64,000 nucleotides of DNA from Streptomyces sp. cf386 (GTDB lineage Bacteria > Actinomycetota > Actinomycetes > Streptomycetales > Streptomycetaceae), in assembly GCF_900103585.1 (NCBI RefSeq), contig NZ_FNHV01000003.1:640532-704531 (forward strand), given 5' to 3'. Numbering within the stretch: the first letter of the stretch is position 1; the number at the start of each line of letters is the position of its first letter. The notes under the pieces were generated by a model, which ran no database searches, was not told the DNA's origin, and worked only from the letters and a program-made list of their open reading frames with translations. The position numbers and the translations under genes were made by a program. Below are positions 7,714 to 15,569 of the stretch, in pieces.

Positions 7714-8886
7714 ATGACCGCACACCCCGCACACCACCCCCGGAACACCGGTGACCCGCTCGCCGACGCCGTCGTGGCGGAGCTGGACCGCCTCGGCGCC
7801 CCGGCGCAGCAGGCTCTCGACGTGGGCCTCCGGCACGGTCTGGACGGCCTGGACGAGCCGCCGCCCGACGTCGTCGCCGCGCTGCTGGAGCACCTGGAGT
7901 CCGGCCCCGCCCGGGTCGACCCTCTGATGCTCCACCGGGGCGACGTCGTGAGCCTGTCCGTGCCGCCCCTGTGGTTCGGGCTCTGCTCGATCACGAGCGC
8001 GCTGGCGTACACCTCCGCGTCCCCGGACGTCGCCCGGCTGCTCACCCTCGCGGGCAGACCGGCCGACACGGCGTCGCGCCGCCTCGTGGAGACCGGCGTG
8101 TGGGCGCGGCAGACCATCCGGCCGGGCGGGCTGCTGCGCGGCGGGCCGGGGTGCCTGGCCACCGTTCGGATGCGGCTGCTGCTCGCCCGTATGCGAACCT
8201 CCGCCCTGGAGTGCGGCTGGGACACGTCCGCGTGGGGGCTGCCGATCAGCCAGGCAGACCTGGCCCGCACCTGGCTCGGCTTCACCCTCGTGTCCTTCGA
8301 GGCCCTCGCGGCCGTCGGCATCGCCATCAGCCGCGAGGAGGAGCGCTACCTGTACCAGTACTGGTCGTACGTCGCCCATCTCCTGGGGCTCGGCAAGGAG
8401 GTCCACGGCGAGGTGGCCGACCACGCGGGCGCCCGTCGGCTGCGGGATCTCCTGGACGCCGGTACGGCCGCACCCGACGAGAACGCGCGGGCGCTGACCG
8501 CGGCGATGGTCGACGCGCAGGCCCGTGCGATGGCCGGCGCGCCGGGTGCGGTGCTGTCCGAGGAGCAGCTGCGCGCCCTCATCCACAGCGTGCTGCGCAG
8601 GGCCTTCGGGGACGGGCCGGGAGAGCGCCTGGGCATCCCCGCGCCCACCCCGACCGACCTGATGCCACTGATCGGCAGGCTCAACCGCGAGGCGCGCCAC
8701 TGGCAGAACTTCTCGCCCGCTAGGGCCTGTCGTCAAATTCCCGTCGTCCGCCCGAAGGGCGGGCCCGGCGGTGTCTGGCGCGTGCGATCGCAAGGCGCCG
8801 GAGCGCCCTCGTGGCGGAGCCACGTGGGCGGTTCGGCAACGCGGCGAGCGCGCGTGCCAGACACCGCCGGGCAGGCGGGAATTTGA
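7714..8886 (+). CDS. MpaB/Lcp-type oxygenase family protein with MITE-altered C-terminus
   Basis: Residues 1-336 resemble the oxygenase MpaB family (DUF2236, the fold of latex-clearing protein): PPLWFGLCSITSALAYTS, RLVETGVWARQTI, LARTWLGFTLVSFEAL, YLYQYWSYVAHLLGL. The segment ATVRMRLLLARMR has Leu where I would expect the family's conserved His, so haem binding may be impaired. Residues 337-390 are encoded by an inserted MITE. Removing 8723-8898 restores a frame ending KPRRPGAERSRAPHPS and a TGA at 8946, giving a 352-residue protein. Expression is probably controlled by the divergent TetR gene. Confidence 0.75.
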   Translation: MTAHPAHHPRNTGDPLADAVVAELDRLGAPAQQALDVGLRHGLDGLDEPPPDVVAALLEHLESGPARVDPLMLHRGDVVSLSVPPLWFGLCSITSALAYTSASPDVARLLTLAGRPADTASRRLVETGVWARQTIRPGGLLRGGPGCLATVRMRLLLARMRTSALECGWDTSAWGLPISQADLARTWLGFTLVSFEALAAVGIAISREEERYLYQYWSYVAHLLGLGKEVHGEVADHAGARRLRDLLDAGTAAPDENARALTAAMVDAQARAMAGAPGAVLSEEQLRALIHSVLRRAFGDGPGERLGIPAPTPTDLMPLIGRLNREARHWQNFSPARACRQIPVVRPKGGPGGVWRVRSQGAGAPSWRSHVGGSATRRARVPDTAGQAGI

Positions 8887-8898
8887 CGACAGGCCCTA
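8721..8898. mobile_element. MITE with long terminal inverted repeats and TA target duplication
   Basis: Terminal inverted repeats begin GGGCCTGTCGTCAAATTCCC at 8723 and end with the exact complement at 8896. Each end is flanked by TA, suggesting TA target duplication as in IS630- or some IS5-type elements. Internally, GGCGGTGTCTGGC and GCCAGACACCGCC form a second inverted repeat, so most of the 174 bp can fold into one long hairpin. There is no transposase. The insertion lies near the 3' end of the MpaB-type gene. Confidence 0.85.
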
Positions 8899-9061
8899 AG
8901 CCCAGGCGGCCCGGCGCCGAGCGCTCCAGGGCCCCGCACCCGAGCTGATCGCGGCCGTCCTCCCGGCGGCCTGATCCGCCGGACTCCCTTTTCCCTCCCG
9001 CCTGTTCACACCTTCATTCCCGCTCCCGCCTGTTCCCACCTTCTGATCCGGAGTCTTCGTC

Positions 9062-10588
9062 ATGCCCAAACCCACCACCGACGCACCCACCACCACCGCC
9101 ACCGGCACCGTGTCCACCCTCCCGCCCGCCGAGGCACCACCCGGGCCGCCCCGCCATCGCTGGTGGATCCTCGCCGTGATCGGTCTGGCCCAGCTGATGG
9201 TGGTGCTGGACGCGACCATCGTGAACATCGCCCTGCCCTCGGCCCAGCAGGACCTGGGCTTCTCCGACGGGGACCGGCAGTGGGTCGTCACCGCCTACGC
9301 CCTCGCCTTCGGCAGCCTGCTGCTGCTCGGCGGACGGATAGCCGATCTCTTCGGCCGCAAGATGACCTTCCTGGTCGGACTGGTCGGTTTCGCGGGCGCC
9401 TCCGCCGTGGGCGGCGCGGCCACCAGCTTCGAGATGCTCATCGTCGCCCGCGCCGGACAGGGCGTGTTCGGCGCCCTGCTCGCCCCGGCCGCCCTGTCGC
9501 TGCTCACCGTGACCTTCACCGACGCCAAGGAACGCGCCAAGGCCTTCGGCGTGTACGGCGCCATCGCCGGCGCGGGCGGCGCGATCGGCCTGCTGCTCGG
9601 GGGCGTCCTGACCGAGTACCTCGACTGGCGCTGGACGATGTACGTCAACCTCGCCTTCGCGGCCGTCGCCTTCGTCGGCGGCGTGATCCTGCTGCAGCGC
9701 ACCGTCCGCGACAAGAACGCCAAGATCGACATCCCCGGCGCCGTCCTGGTCGGCAGCGGACTGTTCTGCCTGGTCTACGGCTTCTCCAACGCCGAGAGCC
9801 ATGACTGGAGCTCGGTGGCCACCTGGGGCTTCCTCGTCGCCGGTGCCGTACTGCTCGCCGTGTTCACCTGGTGGCAGACCCGCGCCCAGCACCCCCTGCT
9901 GCCGCTGCGGATCCTGCTGGACCGCAACCGCGGCGCCTCCTTCGTCTCGGTGCTGATCATCGGCGCGGGCATGTTCGGTGTGTTCCTCTTCCTCACCTAC
10001 TACCTGCAGCAGAGCCTCGGCTACACGCCCATCGAGACGGGGCTGGCCTTCCTGCCCATGATCGCGGCGCTGATGATCACCTCCACCCTCGCCACCACCG
10101 CGCTCGTCCCCCGGTTCGGCCCCAAGCCCGTCGTGCCGCTCGGCATGGGCATCGCGGCCGCCGGCATGGTCTGGCTGACCGGCCTCGACCTCGGCAGCGG
10201 CTACGTCGCGCACATCCTGCCGCCGCTGATCGTCGCGGGCCTGGGCTTCGGTCTGGTGATGGCGCCCGCGATGAGCCTGGCCACCAGCGGTGTCGCCGCC
10301 GAGGACTCCGGTGTCGCCTCCGCCGCCGTCAACACGATGCAGCAGGTCGGCGGTTCGCTCGGCACGGCCCTGCTCAACACTCTGTTCTCCAGTGCCCTCA
10401 CCGACTATCTGGCCGACAAGGACCCCAGGGACCCCGCGGTCCTGGCGCAGGCCAGCCTGGAGGGCTACTCCACCGCCTACTGGTGGTCCGCCGTGTTCTT
10501 CGCGGTCGGCCTGGTCGTCAGCGTGCTCCTCTACCGGCGCGGCGCACCCGCCCAGGACCCGGACGCCGCACCCGTGGTCCACATGTGA
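9062..10588 (+). CDS. MFS drug exporter, DHA2 (EmrB/QacA) family
   Basis: This 508-residue protein has about 14 hydrophobic segments. It shows the DHA2 signatures LDATIVNIALPSAQQDLGFS in helix 1, GGRIADLFGRK (loop 2-3 motif A) and the motif C-like glycine-rich segment near GVYGAIAGAGGAIGLLLGG. Such proteins export drugs, dyes or metabolites by proton antiport. It follows the MpaB-type oxygenase gene by about 110 bp on the same strand and may share its TetR control. Upstream, CCCGCCTGTTC-type sequences are repeated at 8998 and 9025. Confidence 0.9.
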   Translation: MPKPTTDAPTTTATGTVSTLPPAEAPPGPPRHRWWILAVIGLAQLMVVLDATIVNIALPSAQQDLGFSDGDRQWVVTAYALAFGSLLLLGGRIADLFGRKMTFLVGLVGFAGASAVGGAATSFEMLIVARAGQGVFGALLAPAALSLLTVTFTDAKERAKAFGVYGAIAGAGGAIGLLLGGVLTEYLDWRWTMYVNLAFAAVAFVGGVILLQRTVRDKNAKIDIPGAVLVGSGLFCLVYGFSNAESHDWSSVATWGFLVAGAVLLAVFTWWQTRAQHPLLPLRILLDRNRGASFVSVLIIGAGMFGVFLFLTYYLQQSLGYTPIETGLAFLPMIAALMITSTLATTALVPRFGPKPVVPLGMGIAAAGMVWLTGLDLGSGYVAHILPPLIVAGLGFGLVMAPAMSLATSGVAAEDSGVASAAVNTMQQVGGSLGTALLNTLFSSALTDYLADKDPRDPAVLAQASLEGYSTAYWWSAVFFAVGLVVSVLLYRRGAPAQDPDAAPVVHM

Positions 10589-10601
10589 GGTTCGACGGAC
10601 T

Positions 10602-10636
10602 GAACCCGGCGCGACGCCCCGAGTCGCGCCGGGTTC
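10602..10636 (+). terminator. Hairpin after the MFS gene
   Basis: GAACCCGGCGCGAC (10602-10615) pairs perfectly with GTCGCGCCGGGTTC (10623-10636) around a 7-nt loop. There is no T-run, as is usual in Streptomyces. It ends 5 bp before the first ATG of the next gene. Confidence 0.7.
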
Positions 10637-10641
10637 CTACC

Positions 10642-11265
10642 ATGAGAGCCATGAAGGAGACCGTCACCGCCATGAGGGAGCCCGTCGAGCCGCCGATCCC
10701 GCCCGCGCCGGGAGCGGAGCAGTACCCGTCGCTCGCCCTGGTCAACAGCGTGATCGCGCTGCCGGGCGGGCAGTTCGTCGACTTCCTCGGCACTCCGGCG
10801 GCGGCGAACCAGTGGCTGGTCGAGCGCGACCTCGCCCCGGTCGACGCCGGAATGCGGGAGATGTGCGCCGCACAGCTGCGCTCGCTGCGGGAACAGATCC
10901 GGTCCCTGTTCGACTCGCGGGTCGCGGCGCTGCCCGCCCTCCCCGCCGCCCTGGCCGCCGTGAACGACGCGCTGACCAGGGTCCCGACGGCCCCGCTCCT
11001 GCGGTGGGACGACAAGGACGGCCCGTTTCGCGCGGCCTCGCATCCCACCACCGAGATCGTCGACCACGCCCTGGCGACCCTCGCCGCCGACGCCGCCGAC
11101 CTGCTCACCTCACCCGACGCCGAACGCCTCACCGCCTGCGGCTCCGCCCCCTGCAACCGCTACTTGCTCCGGCACGGCCGCCGCCACTGGTGCTCCACCC
11201 GCTGCGGCGACCGCGCCCGCGCGGCCCGCGCCTACGCCCGCCGCACCCGGCCCGAGGGCGGCTAG
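10642..11265 (+). CDS. ABATE/CGNR zinc-finger family protein
   Basis: The roughly 207-residue protein has an N-terminal ABATE-type region (LVNSVIALPGGQFVDFLGTPAAANQWL). Its C-terminus has a Cys-rich finger: C-x4-C in ACGSAPCNRYLL, then WCSTRCGDRARAARAYARR. The family's CGNR appears here as CGDR. Such proteins are thought to be DNA-binding stress regulators. In-frame ATGs at 10642, 10651 and 10672 make the start uncertain, and GGAG before 10672 is a reasonable alternative. The MFS terminator hairpin ends right before it. Confidence 0.8.
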   Translation: MRAMKETVTAMREPVEPPIPPAPGAEQYPSLALVNSVIALPGGQFVDFLGTPAAANQWLVERDLAPVDAGMREMCAAQLRSLREQIRSLFDSRVAALPALPAALAAVNDALTRVPTAPLLRWDDKDGPFRAASHPTTEIVDHALATLAADAADLLTSPDAERLTACGSAPCNRYLLRHGRRHWCSTRCGDRARAARAYARRTRPEGG

Positions 11266-11334
11266 GGCCGGGTGCGGGCAGCTGCAAGGCGGAAGCGGAC
11301 CGTCCCTGGGGCGTCCTGCCCGGCTCGGGCTCGG

Positions 11335-11430
11335 TCACGCCCCGTCGATCAACGCCAGGTCCATCGGCACGAGCGTCGTCGACGCCATCAGCGCCCGGAT
11401 CAGGTGGTCGTTGAGCGCGTTGCCGACGGG
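11335..11430 (-). pseudogene. Orphaned C-terminal coding segment of the FHA gene
   Basis: Thirty-one sense codons in the same frame as the FHA gene lie between its TAA and a TGA at 11335-11337. The translation begins PVGNALNDHLIRALMAST and ends with a hydrophobic stretch and LIDGA. Codon third positions remain GC-rich, as expected for recently coding sequence. A single-base change (e.g. GAA, CAA or TAC to TAA) accounts for the stop. Confidence 0.6.
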
Positions 11431-12159
11431 TTAGCCGACCTCCTCACGGGTCAGACCGGGCGCCCCGTCGTGGGACAGCCGGACGCGCACGCCGTTGACG
11501 AGGTGCTCCACGCGTTTGTCCGTCCAGTTCTCGGCCGGCCGCACCTCGGCCAGCAGAGCTGCGGTCTGCCGCCAGGTCAGGGGCTGCGGGCGGGGTTCGT
11601 GCAGCAGATACCGGCGGCCGAGGGCGACCACGACGAGCCGCTCCTGGTCGGTGAGGGTCCACACCCTCGGCGGCCGGGTGACGTCCTCGTGCCGGGGCGC
11701 CCGGTGACCGCCCTCGGCGTCGGTGACGAAGACCTCCAGCAGATGCTCACGGCCCCGCGAACCGCCGACGAACAGCGGGGTGTAGCCGGTGTCCAGTGGC
11801 AGCGGCTCCTCGCCCGGGAACAGCAGCCGGCCTCCCGGGCAACGGATCGGCAGGCGCCCGGTGTTGCTCACCCACCAGCGCCCGTCCCGATGGGTGAGCG
11901 TGCCCTGGTGGCGGCTGACCTGGGGGTCGTCCTCGCCCAGACAGACGTGCACCTCGGGCCGGTTGCGCCCGAACAGCACCTCGCGGCCCTCGCCGGGGCC
12001 CAGCGTCATACCGCCGCCGAGCGCGAGGGCGAAGAGCGTGCCGGGCACGAGGGCGGAGGCGCCACGGGCGAGGCTGCCGTAGGTGGGGGGCAGGGCGCGG
12101 CCGTCGGGGAGGGCTCGTGCGCGGCCGGTGGGAACGGGGCCTGTACGACGGACTGTCAC
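11431..12159 (-). CDS. FHA-domain protein, truncated by a nonsense codon
   Basis: The 242-residue product has an FHA-like domain (VLFGRNRPEVHVCLGEDDPQVSRHQG, shown as separate motifs FGRNRPEVHV and QVSRHQGTLTHRDG). A C-terminal helical region follows (WTLTDQERLVVVALGRRYLL, WRQTAALLAEVRPAENWTDK). FHA domains bind phosphothreonine, which fits its position directly downstream of a Ser/Thr kinase: its GTG overlaps the kinase TGA by 4 bp. The frame stops at TAA 11431-11433. However, the same frame continues with PVGNALNDHLIRALMAST for 31 codons to a TGA at 11335, so the last part of the protein is probably lost. Confidence 0.75.
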   Translation of the reverse strand: MTVRRTGPVPTGRARALPDGRALPPTYGSLARGASALVPGTLFALALGGGMTLGPGEGREVLFGRNRPEVHVCLGEDDPQVSRHQGTLTHRDGRWWVSNTGRLPIRCPGGRLLFPGEEPLPLDTGYTPLFVGGSRGREHLLEVFVTDAEGGHRAPRHEDVTRPPRVWTLTDQERLVVVALGRRYLLHEPRPQPLTWRQTAALLAEVRPAENWTDKRVEHLVNGVRVRLSHDGAPGLTREEVG

Positions 12160-14096
12160 GTCCCCTCCGGCAGTTGCTCGGCGATGTTCTTCAGCGCGTC
12201 GGCCGTCAACGCCTCGGCCGTGGCACACTCCTTCTCGGTGGCCCGCTGCCCGTGCACGGTGACGCGTACCAGTTCGATCGTCGGGTCGCCGACGGAGTTG
12301 GTGTACGTACGGTGCGGTGCGTACACGGCACAGCTGTGGTCGCCCTCGTCGTCCGGTGCGACGTAGGCCGTCCTCCCGGCGATACGCGTCGGCCGGCCGT
12401 CGTCCTCCAGCCGGTTGTCCCGGTTGAACGCCAGCCGCACGAAGGACGTGTCGCCGTCCGGGCTCGCCCATTCGCAGGTCCAGTCGGCGAACCCGGGGTC
12501 GGACGGTTGTGTCCGCAGGTCCGGCACCCGCTTGAGCGCGGCGGTGTCGAGCAGTGCGCAGGCGTCGAGCCGGGCCAGGGAGGTGGCGGCGGGCCAGGAC
12601 GCCGGGCGCCGGGGCACCGGGCCCCGGTCCAGCACCGTGACCGCGTGGTCGGTGGCGGCGTCCGCCAGGGCGCAGGGGTCGGGGGCGGCGGCCTTCTGCC
12701 GCTTGCCGATGACCACGATGCCCCGGTGATCGGAGGTGGCGATGTACCGCTCGCAGTCGTCGCCGGCCCGCGTCATGCTCGCGACCTCGATGGTGCCGAC
12801 CCTTCGGACCGGCACACTGCCGTCGAACTGCCGGGCCTCGCTCAGGAAGTTGACCTCGACGCCGGCGAACTCGTCCCCGTCGCCGTTCACCAGCAGCACG
12901 TCGCAGCGGTCCAACTCGCCGTAGTCCGGGTCGAGTTCGGTGTCCCCGAAGCGGCTCAGCGAGGCGGCGTCGAGCAGCTCGCAGGGGTCGGCCGTGCCGA
13001 CGTCGCCGAGGGCGCCGGCCGGGGCGGTGGCCGTGGGCTTCGCGTCGGACGCCCGGTCCTCCTCGCCCGCGTCACCGCCCGCCGTGAGGCCGTTGATCCC
13101 GGCCGTGACCGCGGCCGCCGCGACCAGCGCCCCCGCCGTGATCGCCAGGGGGCGCCGCCGACGCCGTACGGCACGCGGCAGCCGCAGGGTGAGCGAGGCG
13201 AGGTGCTGCGCGGGGCTGTCGGGCAGCTTGCCCCGGAGTTGCGGGGGCGGCGGGGCGGCCCGGGTCAGCAGGCGGTGTGCTTCGACGGCGTCGGGGCGGC
13301 GCCGGGAGTCCAGCTCCAGCAGCGCGGCCAGCGGGGCGGTGAGCAGGCCGGCCCGCTCGGCGGGTTCGAGGTGGCCCTCGACGGCCCGGGCGACGTAGGC
13401 CATCGGGTGCTCGGCCTCGCCGTACGGCGACTGCCCCTCGACGGCCGCGAACAGGCTGGCGCCGAGGGAGAACACGTCGGCCTTCTCGTCGGCGGGCCGC
13501 CCCTTGGCCAGCTCGGGCGCCAGGTACTTGGGCTTCCCCCGCACCACGCCCGTCGTGATCGTGTGCGTCTGTGTGACGTCGCTCCACAGTGCGCGGGCGA
13601 TGCCGAAGTCGGTCAGCCGGGCGACGCCGTCCTCGGTGACCAGGACGTTCTCCGGGGTGACGTCGCCGTGCACCACGCCCATGGAGTGGGACTTCACCAG
13701 CGCGGCCGCGATCTGGCCGCCGACCGAGCCGGCGTCCTCGGGTGAGAGCGGGCCGCAGTCGGCGACGATCTGGGCGAGGCTGCGGGCGGGGACGTACTCC
13801 ATGACGATCCAGCAGGTCGCCTCGCCGCCGGCCGACCCGTCCGGCCCCTCTTCCTCGACGAAGTCGAAGACCGGCACGATGTTCGGATGGTGCAGCCGCG
13901 CGGCGTACTGCGCCTCCTTCTTGAGCCTCCGGGCGGCCTGCTCGTCGTCCGGACGCGCGCACTTGACCGCGACGGTCCGCCTCAGCGTCTCGTCCCAGGC
14001 CTGCCACACGACACCCATCCCGCCGCGGCCGATGGGTTCCTGAAGGAGGTAGCGGCCGGCGACCACGTGCCCGGCCCGTAGCGTCAACACGGTCAC
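12156..14096 (-). CDS. Transmembrane serine/threonine protein kinase (PknB type)
   Basis: About 646 residues. The kinase domain (about 12-275) has the glycine loop IGRGGMGVVW, lysine K45 in AVKCARP, the catalytic loop VVHGDVTPENVL (D145, with Gly instead of Arg before it) and DFG at 163. One membrane span is predicted at about 316-337. The extracellular part has repeated Cys-containing segments: DPCELLDAASLSRFG, DPCALADAA, and DACALLDTAALKRV with CEWA. These resemble DUF3558-type lipoprotein domains. It overlaps the FHA gene, its probable phosphothreonine-binding partner. The start is uncertain: GTG at 14096 is chosen, with GTG 14090 and TTG 14120 possible. Confidence 0.88.
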   Translation of the reverse strand: MTVLTLRAGHVVAGRYLLQEPIGRGGMGVVWQAWDETLRRTVAVKCARPDDEQAARRLKKEAQYAARLHHPNIVPVFDFVEEEGPDGSAGGEATCWIVMEYVPARSLAQIVADCGPLSPEDAGSVGGQIAAALVKSHSMGVVHGDVTPENVLVTEDGVARLTDFGIARALWSDVTQTHTITTGVVRGKPKYLAPELAKGRPADEKADVFSLGASLFAAVEGQSPYGEAEHPMAYVARAVEGHLEPAERAGLLTAPLAALLELDSRRRPDAVEAHRLLTRAAPPPPQLRGKLPDSPAQHLASLTLRLPRAVRRRRRPLAITAGALVAAAAVTAGINGLTAGGDAGEEDRASDAKPTATAPAGALGDVGTADPCELLDAASLSRFGDTELDPDYGELDRCDVLLVNGDGDEFAGVEVNFLSEARQFDGSVPVRRVGTIEVASMTRAGDDCERYIATSDHRGIVVIGKRQKAAAPDPCALADAATDHAVTVLDRGPVPRRPASWPAATSLARLDACALLDTAALKRVPDLRTQPSDPGFADWTCEWASPDGDTSFVRLAFNRDNRLEDDGRPTRIAGRTAYVAPDDEGDHSCAVYAPHRTYTNSVGDPTIELVRVTVHGQRATEKECATAEALTADALKNIAEQLPEGT

Positions 14097-14235
14097 GGAG
14101 TGTATGGAGCGGTGGCCCAACGGTGACTGTTTTCACGGGACTTCATACGGACGAGCACAGGACCCTCTCAATGCCCCGACCGGCCCTGTCCCCGCACCGC
14201 ACCCACCGCACCCACCACACCCACCGCACCCGGCC

Positions 14236-15501
14236 TCACTTCGTCCCGACCGTCCGCAGCACCGTCACCGCCAACGTCCGCGCCACCTCCACCACGTCGG
14301 CGACCGACACCCGCTCCCGCGCGCTGTGCGCCACCCGGATGTCCCCCGGCCCGAACTGCAGCGTCGGGATCCCCGCCCCCGCGTACAACCGCAGATCGCT
14401 CCCGTACGGCGCCCCGCACTCCCGCAACCCCCCGGCTCCCACGGCGTCGGCGTACGCGCCCCGGATCACCGCCGGCAACGGATGCCCCTCCGGCAGCCGC
14501 CCGCTGGCGAACTGCCCGCCCGGCCAGGTCACGGTCGGCGGATGGTCCCGCAGCCACGGATCGTCGGCGCACGCCCGCGCCACGCACCGCTCGAAGGCGG
14601 CCCGCGCATCCGCCGGGTCCTCCCCCAGCCGTACCCCCAACCGCCCCTCCGCGACCAGCAGATCGGGCACGCTGCTCGCCCAGTCCCCGGCGCGGACCGT
14701 CCCCACCGACAGGGCGTACGGGATCGGATGCCCGGCCATCAGGGGATGCGGGTCCCGGTTACGCTCGGCCTCCAGCCGCCCCAGCGCCCGGTGCAGCGGC
14801 ACATACGCGTCGATCGCGCTCACGCCCTGGTCACGGGCGCTGCCGTGCGCCGCCTTGCCGGGCACGGCGATACGGAAGGTCAACGCACCGGCGTTGGCGG
14901 TGACGAGGGTGCCGCCGGTCGGCTCGGTGATGACGCAGACGTCGCCCCGGTGGCCGCGCCGCAGCGTGCCGAAGGCGCCGAGACCGCCGTCCTCCTCGCC
15001 CACGACGAAGTGCACGCCGACGCGCCCGCGCAGCCGCACCCCGGCGGCCCTGAGCGCGCCGAGCGCGGCGAGGTGGGCCACCAGACCGGCCTTCATGTCA
15101 CAGGCGCCCCGGCCGTGTACGACATCGCCGGTCACCCTCGGCACGAACGGATCGCCGTCCCAGGCGGCCGGATCCCCCGGCGGTACGACGTCCACGTGGC
15201 CCTGGAGGACGAAGGTCGGCCCGTCACCACCCTCCGGCGTCACCCCGACGAGGCCCCAGGCATCCTCCCGCTCCGTCTCCGCCCCCGGAAAGCCGGGATG
15301 TGCGCGCAGCTCGTCCAGGTCCATGGACCACAGGTCGACGTCCAGCCCGAGCCGTTCCAGCCGTCCCGCCAGCAGATGCTGAAGCTCCGACTCGGCCGCG
15401 CTCCCGGTCACGCTGGGCACCGCGATCAGCTCCAGCAGCGTCCGCCCGATCCAGGCCTCGTCGATCTCCGCCAGGACGGCGCCCTCCACGTCACTCAGCA
15501 C
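14236..15501 (-). CDS. M20-family metallopeptidase (ArgE/DapE type)
   Basis: The 421-residue protein has the M20 zinc-site motifs: H in VLQGHVDVVPPG, D in GRGACDMKAG, the EE pair in FVVGEEDGG (catalytic and bridging acids), and E in ITEPTGG. A dimerisation domain lies between, and a late AHSARERV supplies the last His. These enzymes hydrolyse N-acyl amino acids or dipeptides such as acetylornithine or succinyl-DAP; the actual substrate is not evident. GTG at 15501 has GGGAGG about 10 nt upstream. It stands alone between the kinase and the two-component system. Confidence 0.87.
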   Translation of the reverse strand: MLSDVEGAVLAEIDEAWIGRTLLELIAVPSVTGSAAESELQHLLAGRLERLGLDVDLWSMDLDELRAHPGFPGAETEREDAWGLVGVTPEGGDGPTFVLQGHVDVVPPGDPAAWDGDPFVPRVTGDVVHGRGACDMKAGLVAHLAALGALRAAGVRLRGRVGVHFVVGEEDGGLGAFGTLRRGHRGDVCVITEPTGGTLVTANAGALTFRIAVPGKAAHGSARDQGVSAIDAYVPLHRALGRLEAERNRDPHPLMAGHPIPYALSVGTVRAGDWASSVPDLLVAEGRLGVRLGEDPADARAAFERCVARACADDPWLRDHPPTVTWPGGQFASGRLPEGHPLPAVIRGAYADAVGAGGLRECGAPYGSDLRLYAGAGIPTLQFGPGDIRVAHSARERVSVADVVEVARTLAVTVLRTVGTK

Positions 15502-15569
15502 GATGACGTTCCTCCCCTCAAGGACAGCGGTTCAAGCAACGCCGCCCAGGCGTCCGCGGAGGCGTCCGC

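Noticed and set aside
8721..8898. Rho-independent terminator of the oxygenase gene
   Set aside because: The long terminal inverted repeats, TA flanks, internal symmetric structure and exact restoration of the frame on removal identify an inserted element.
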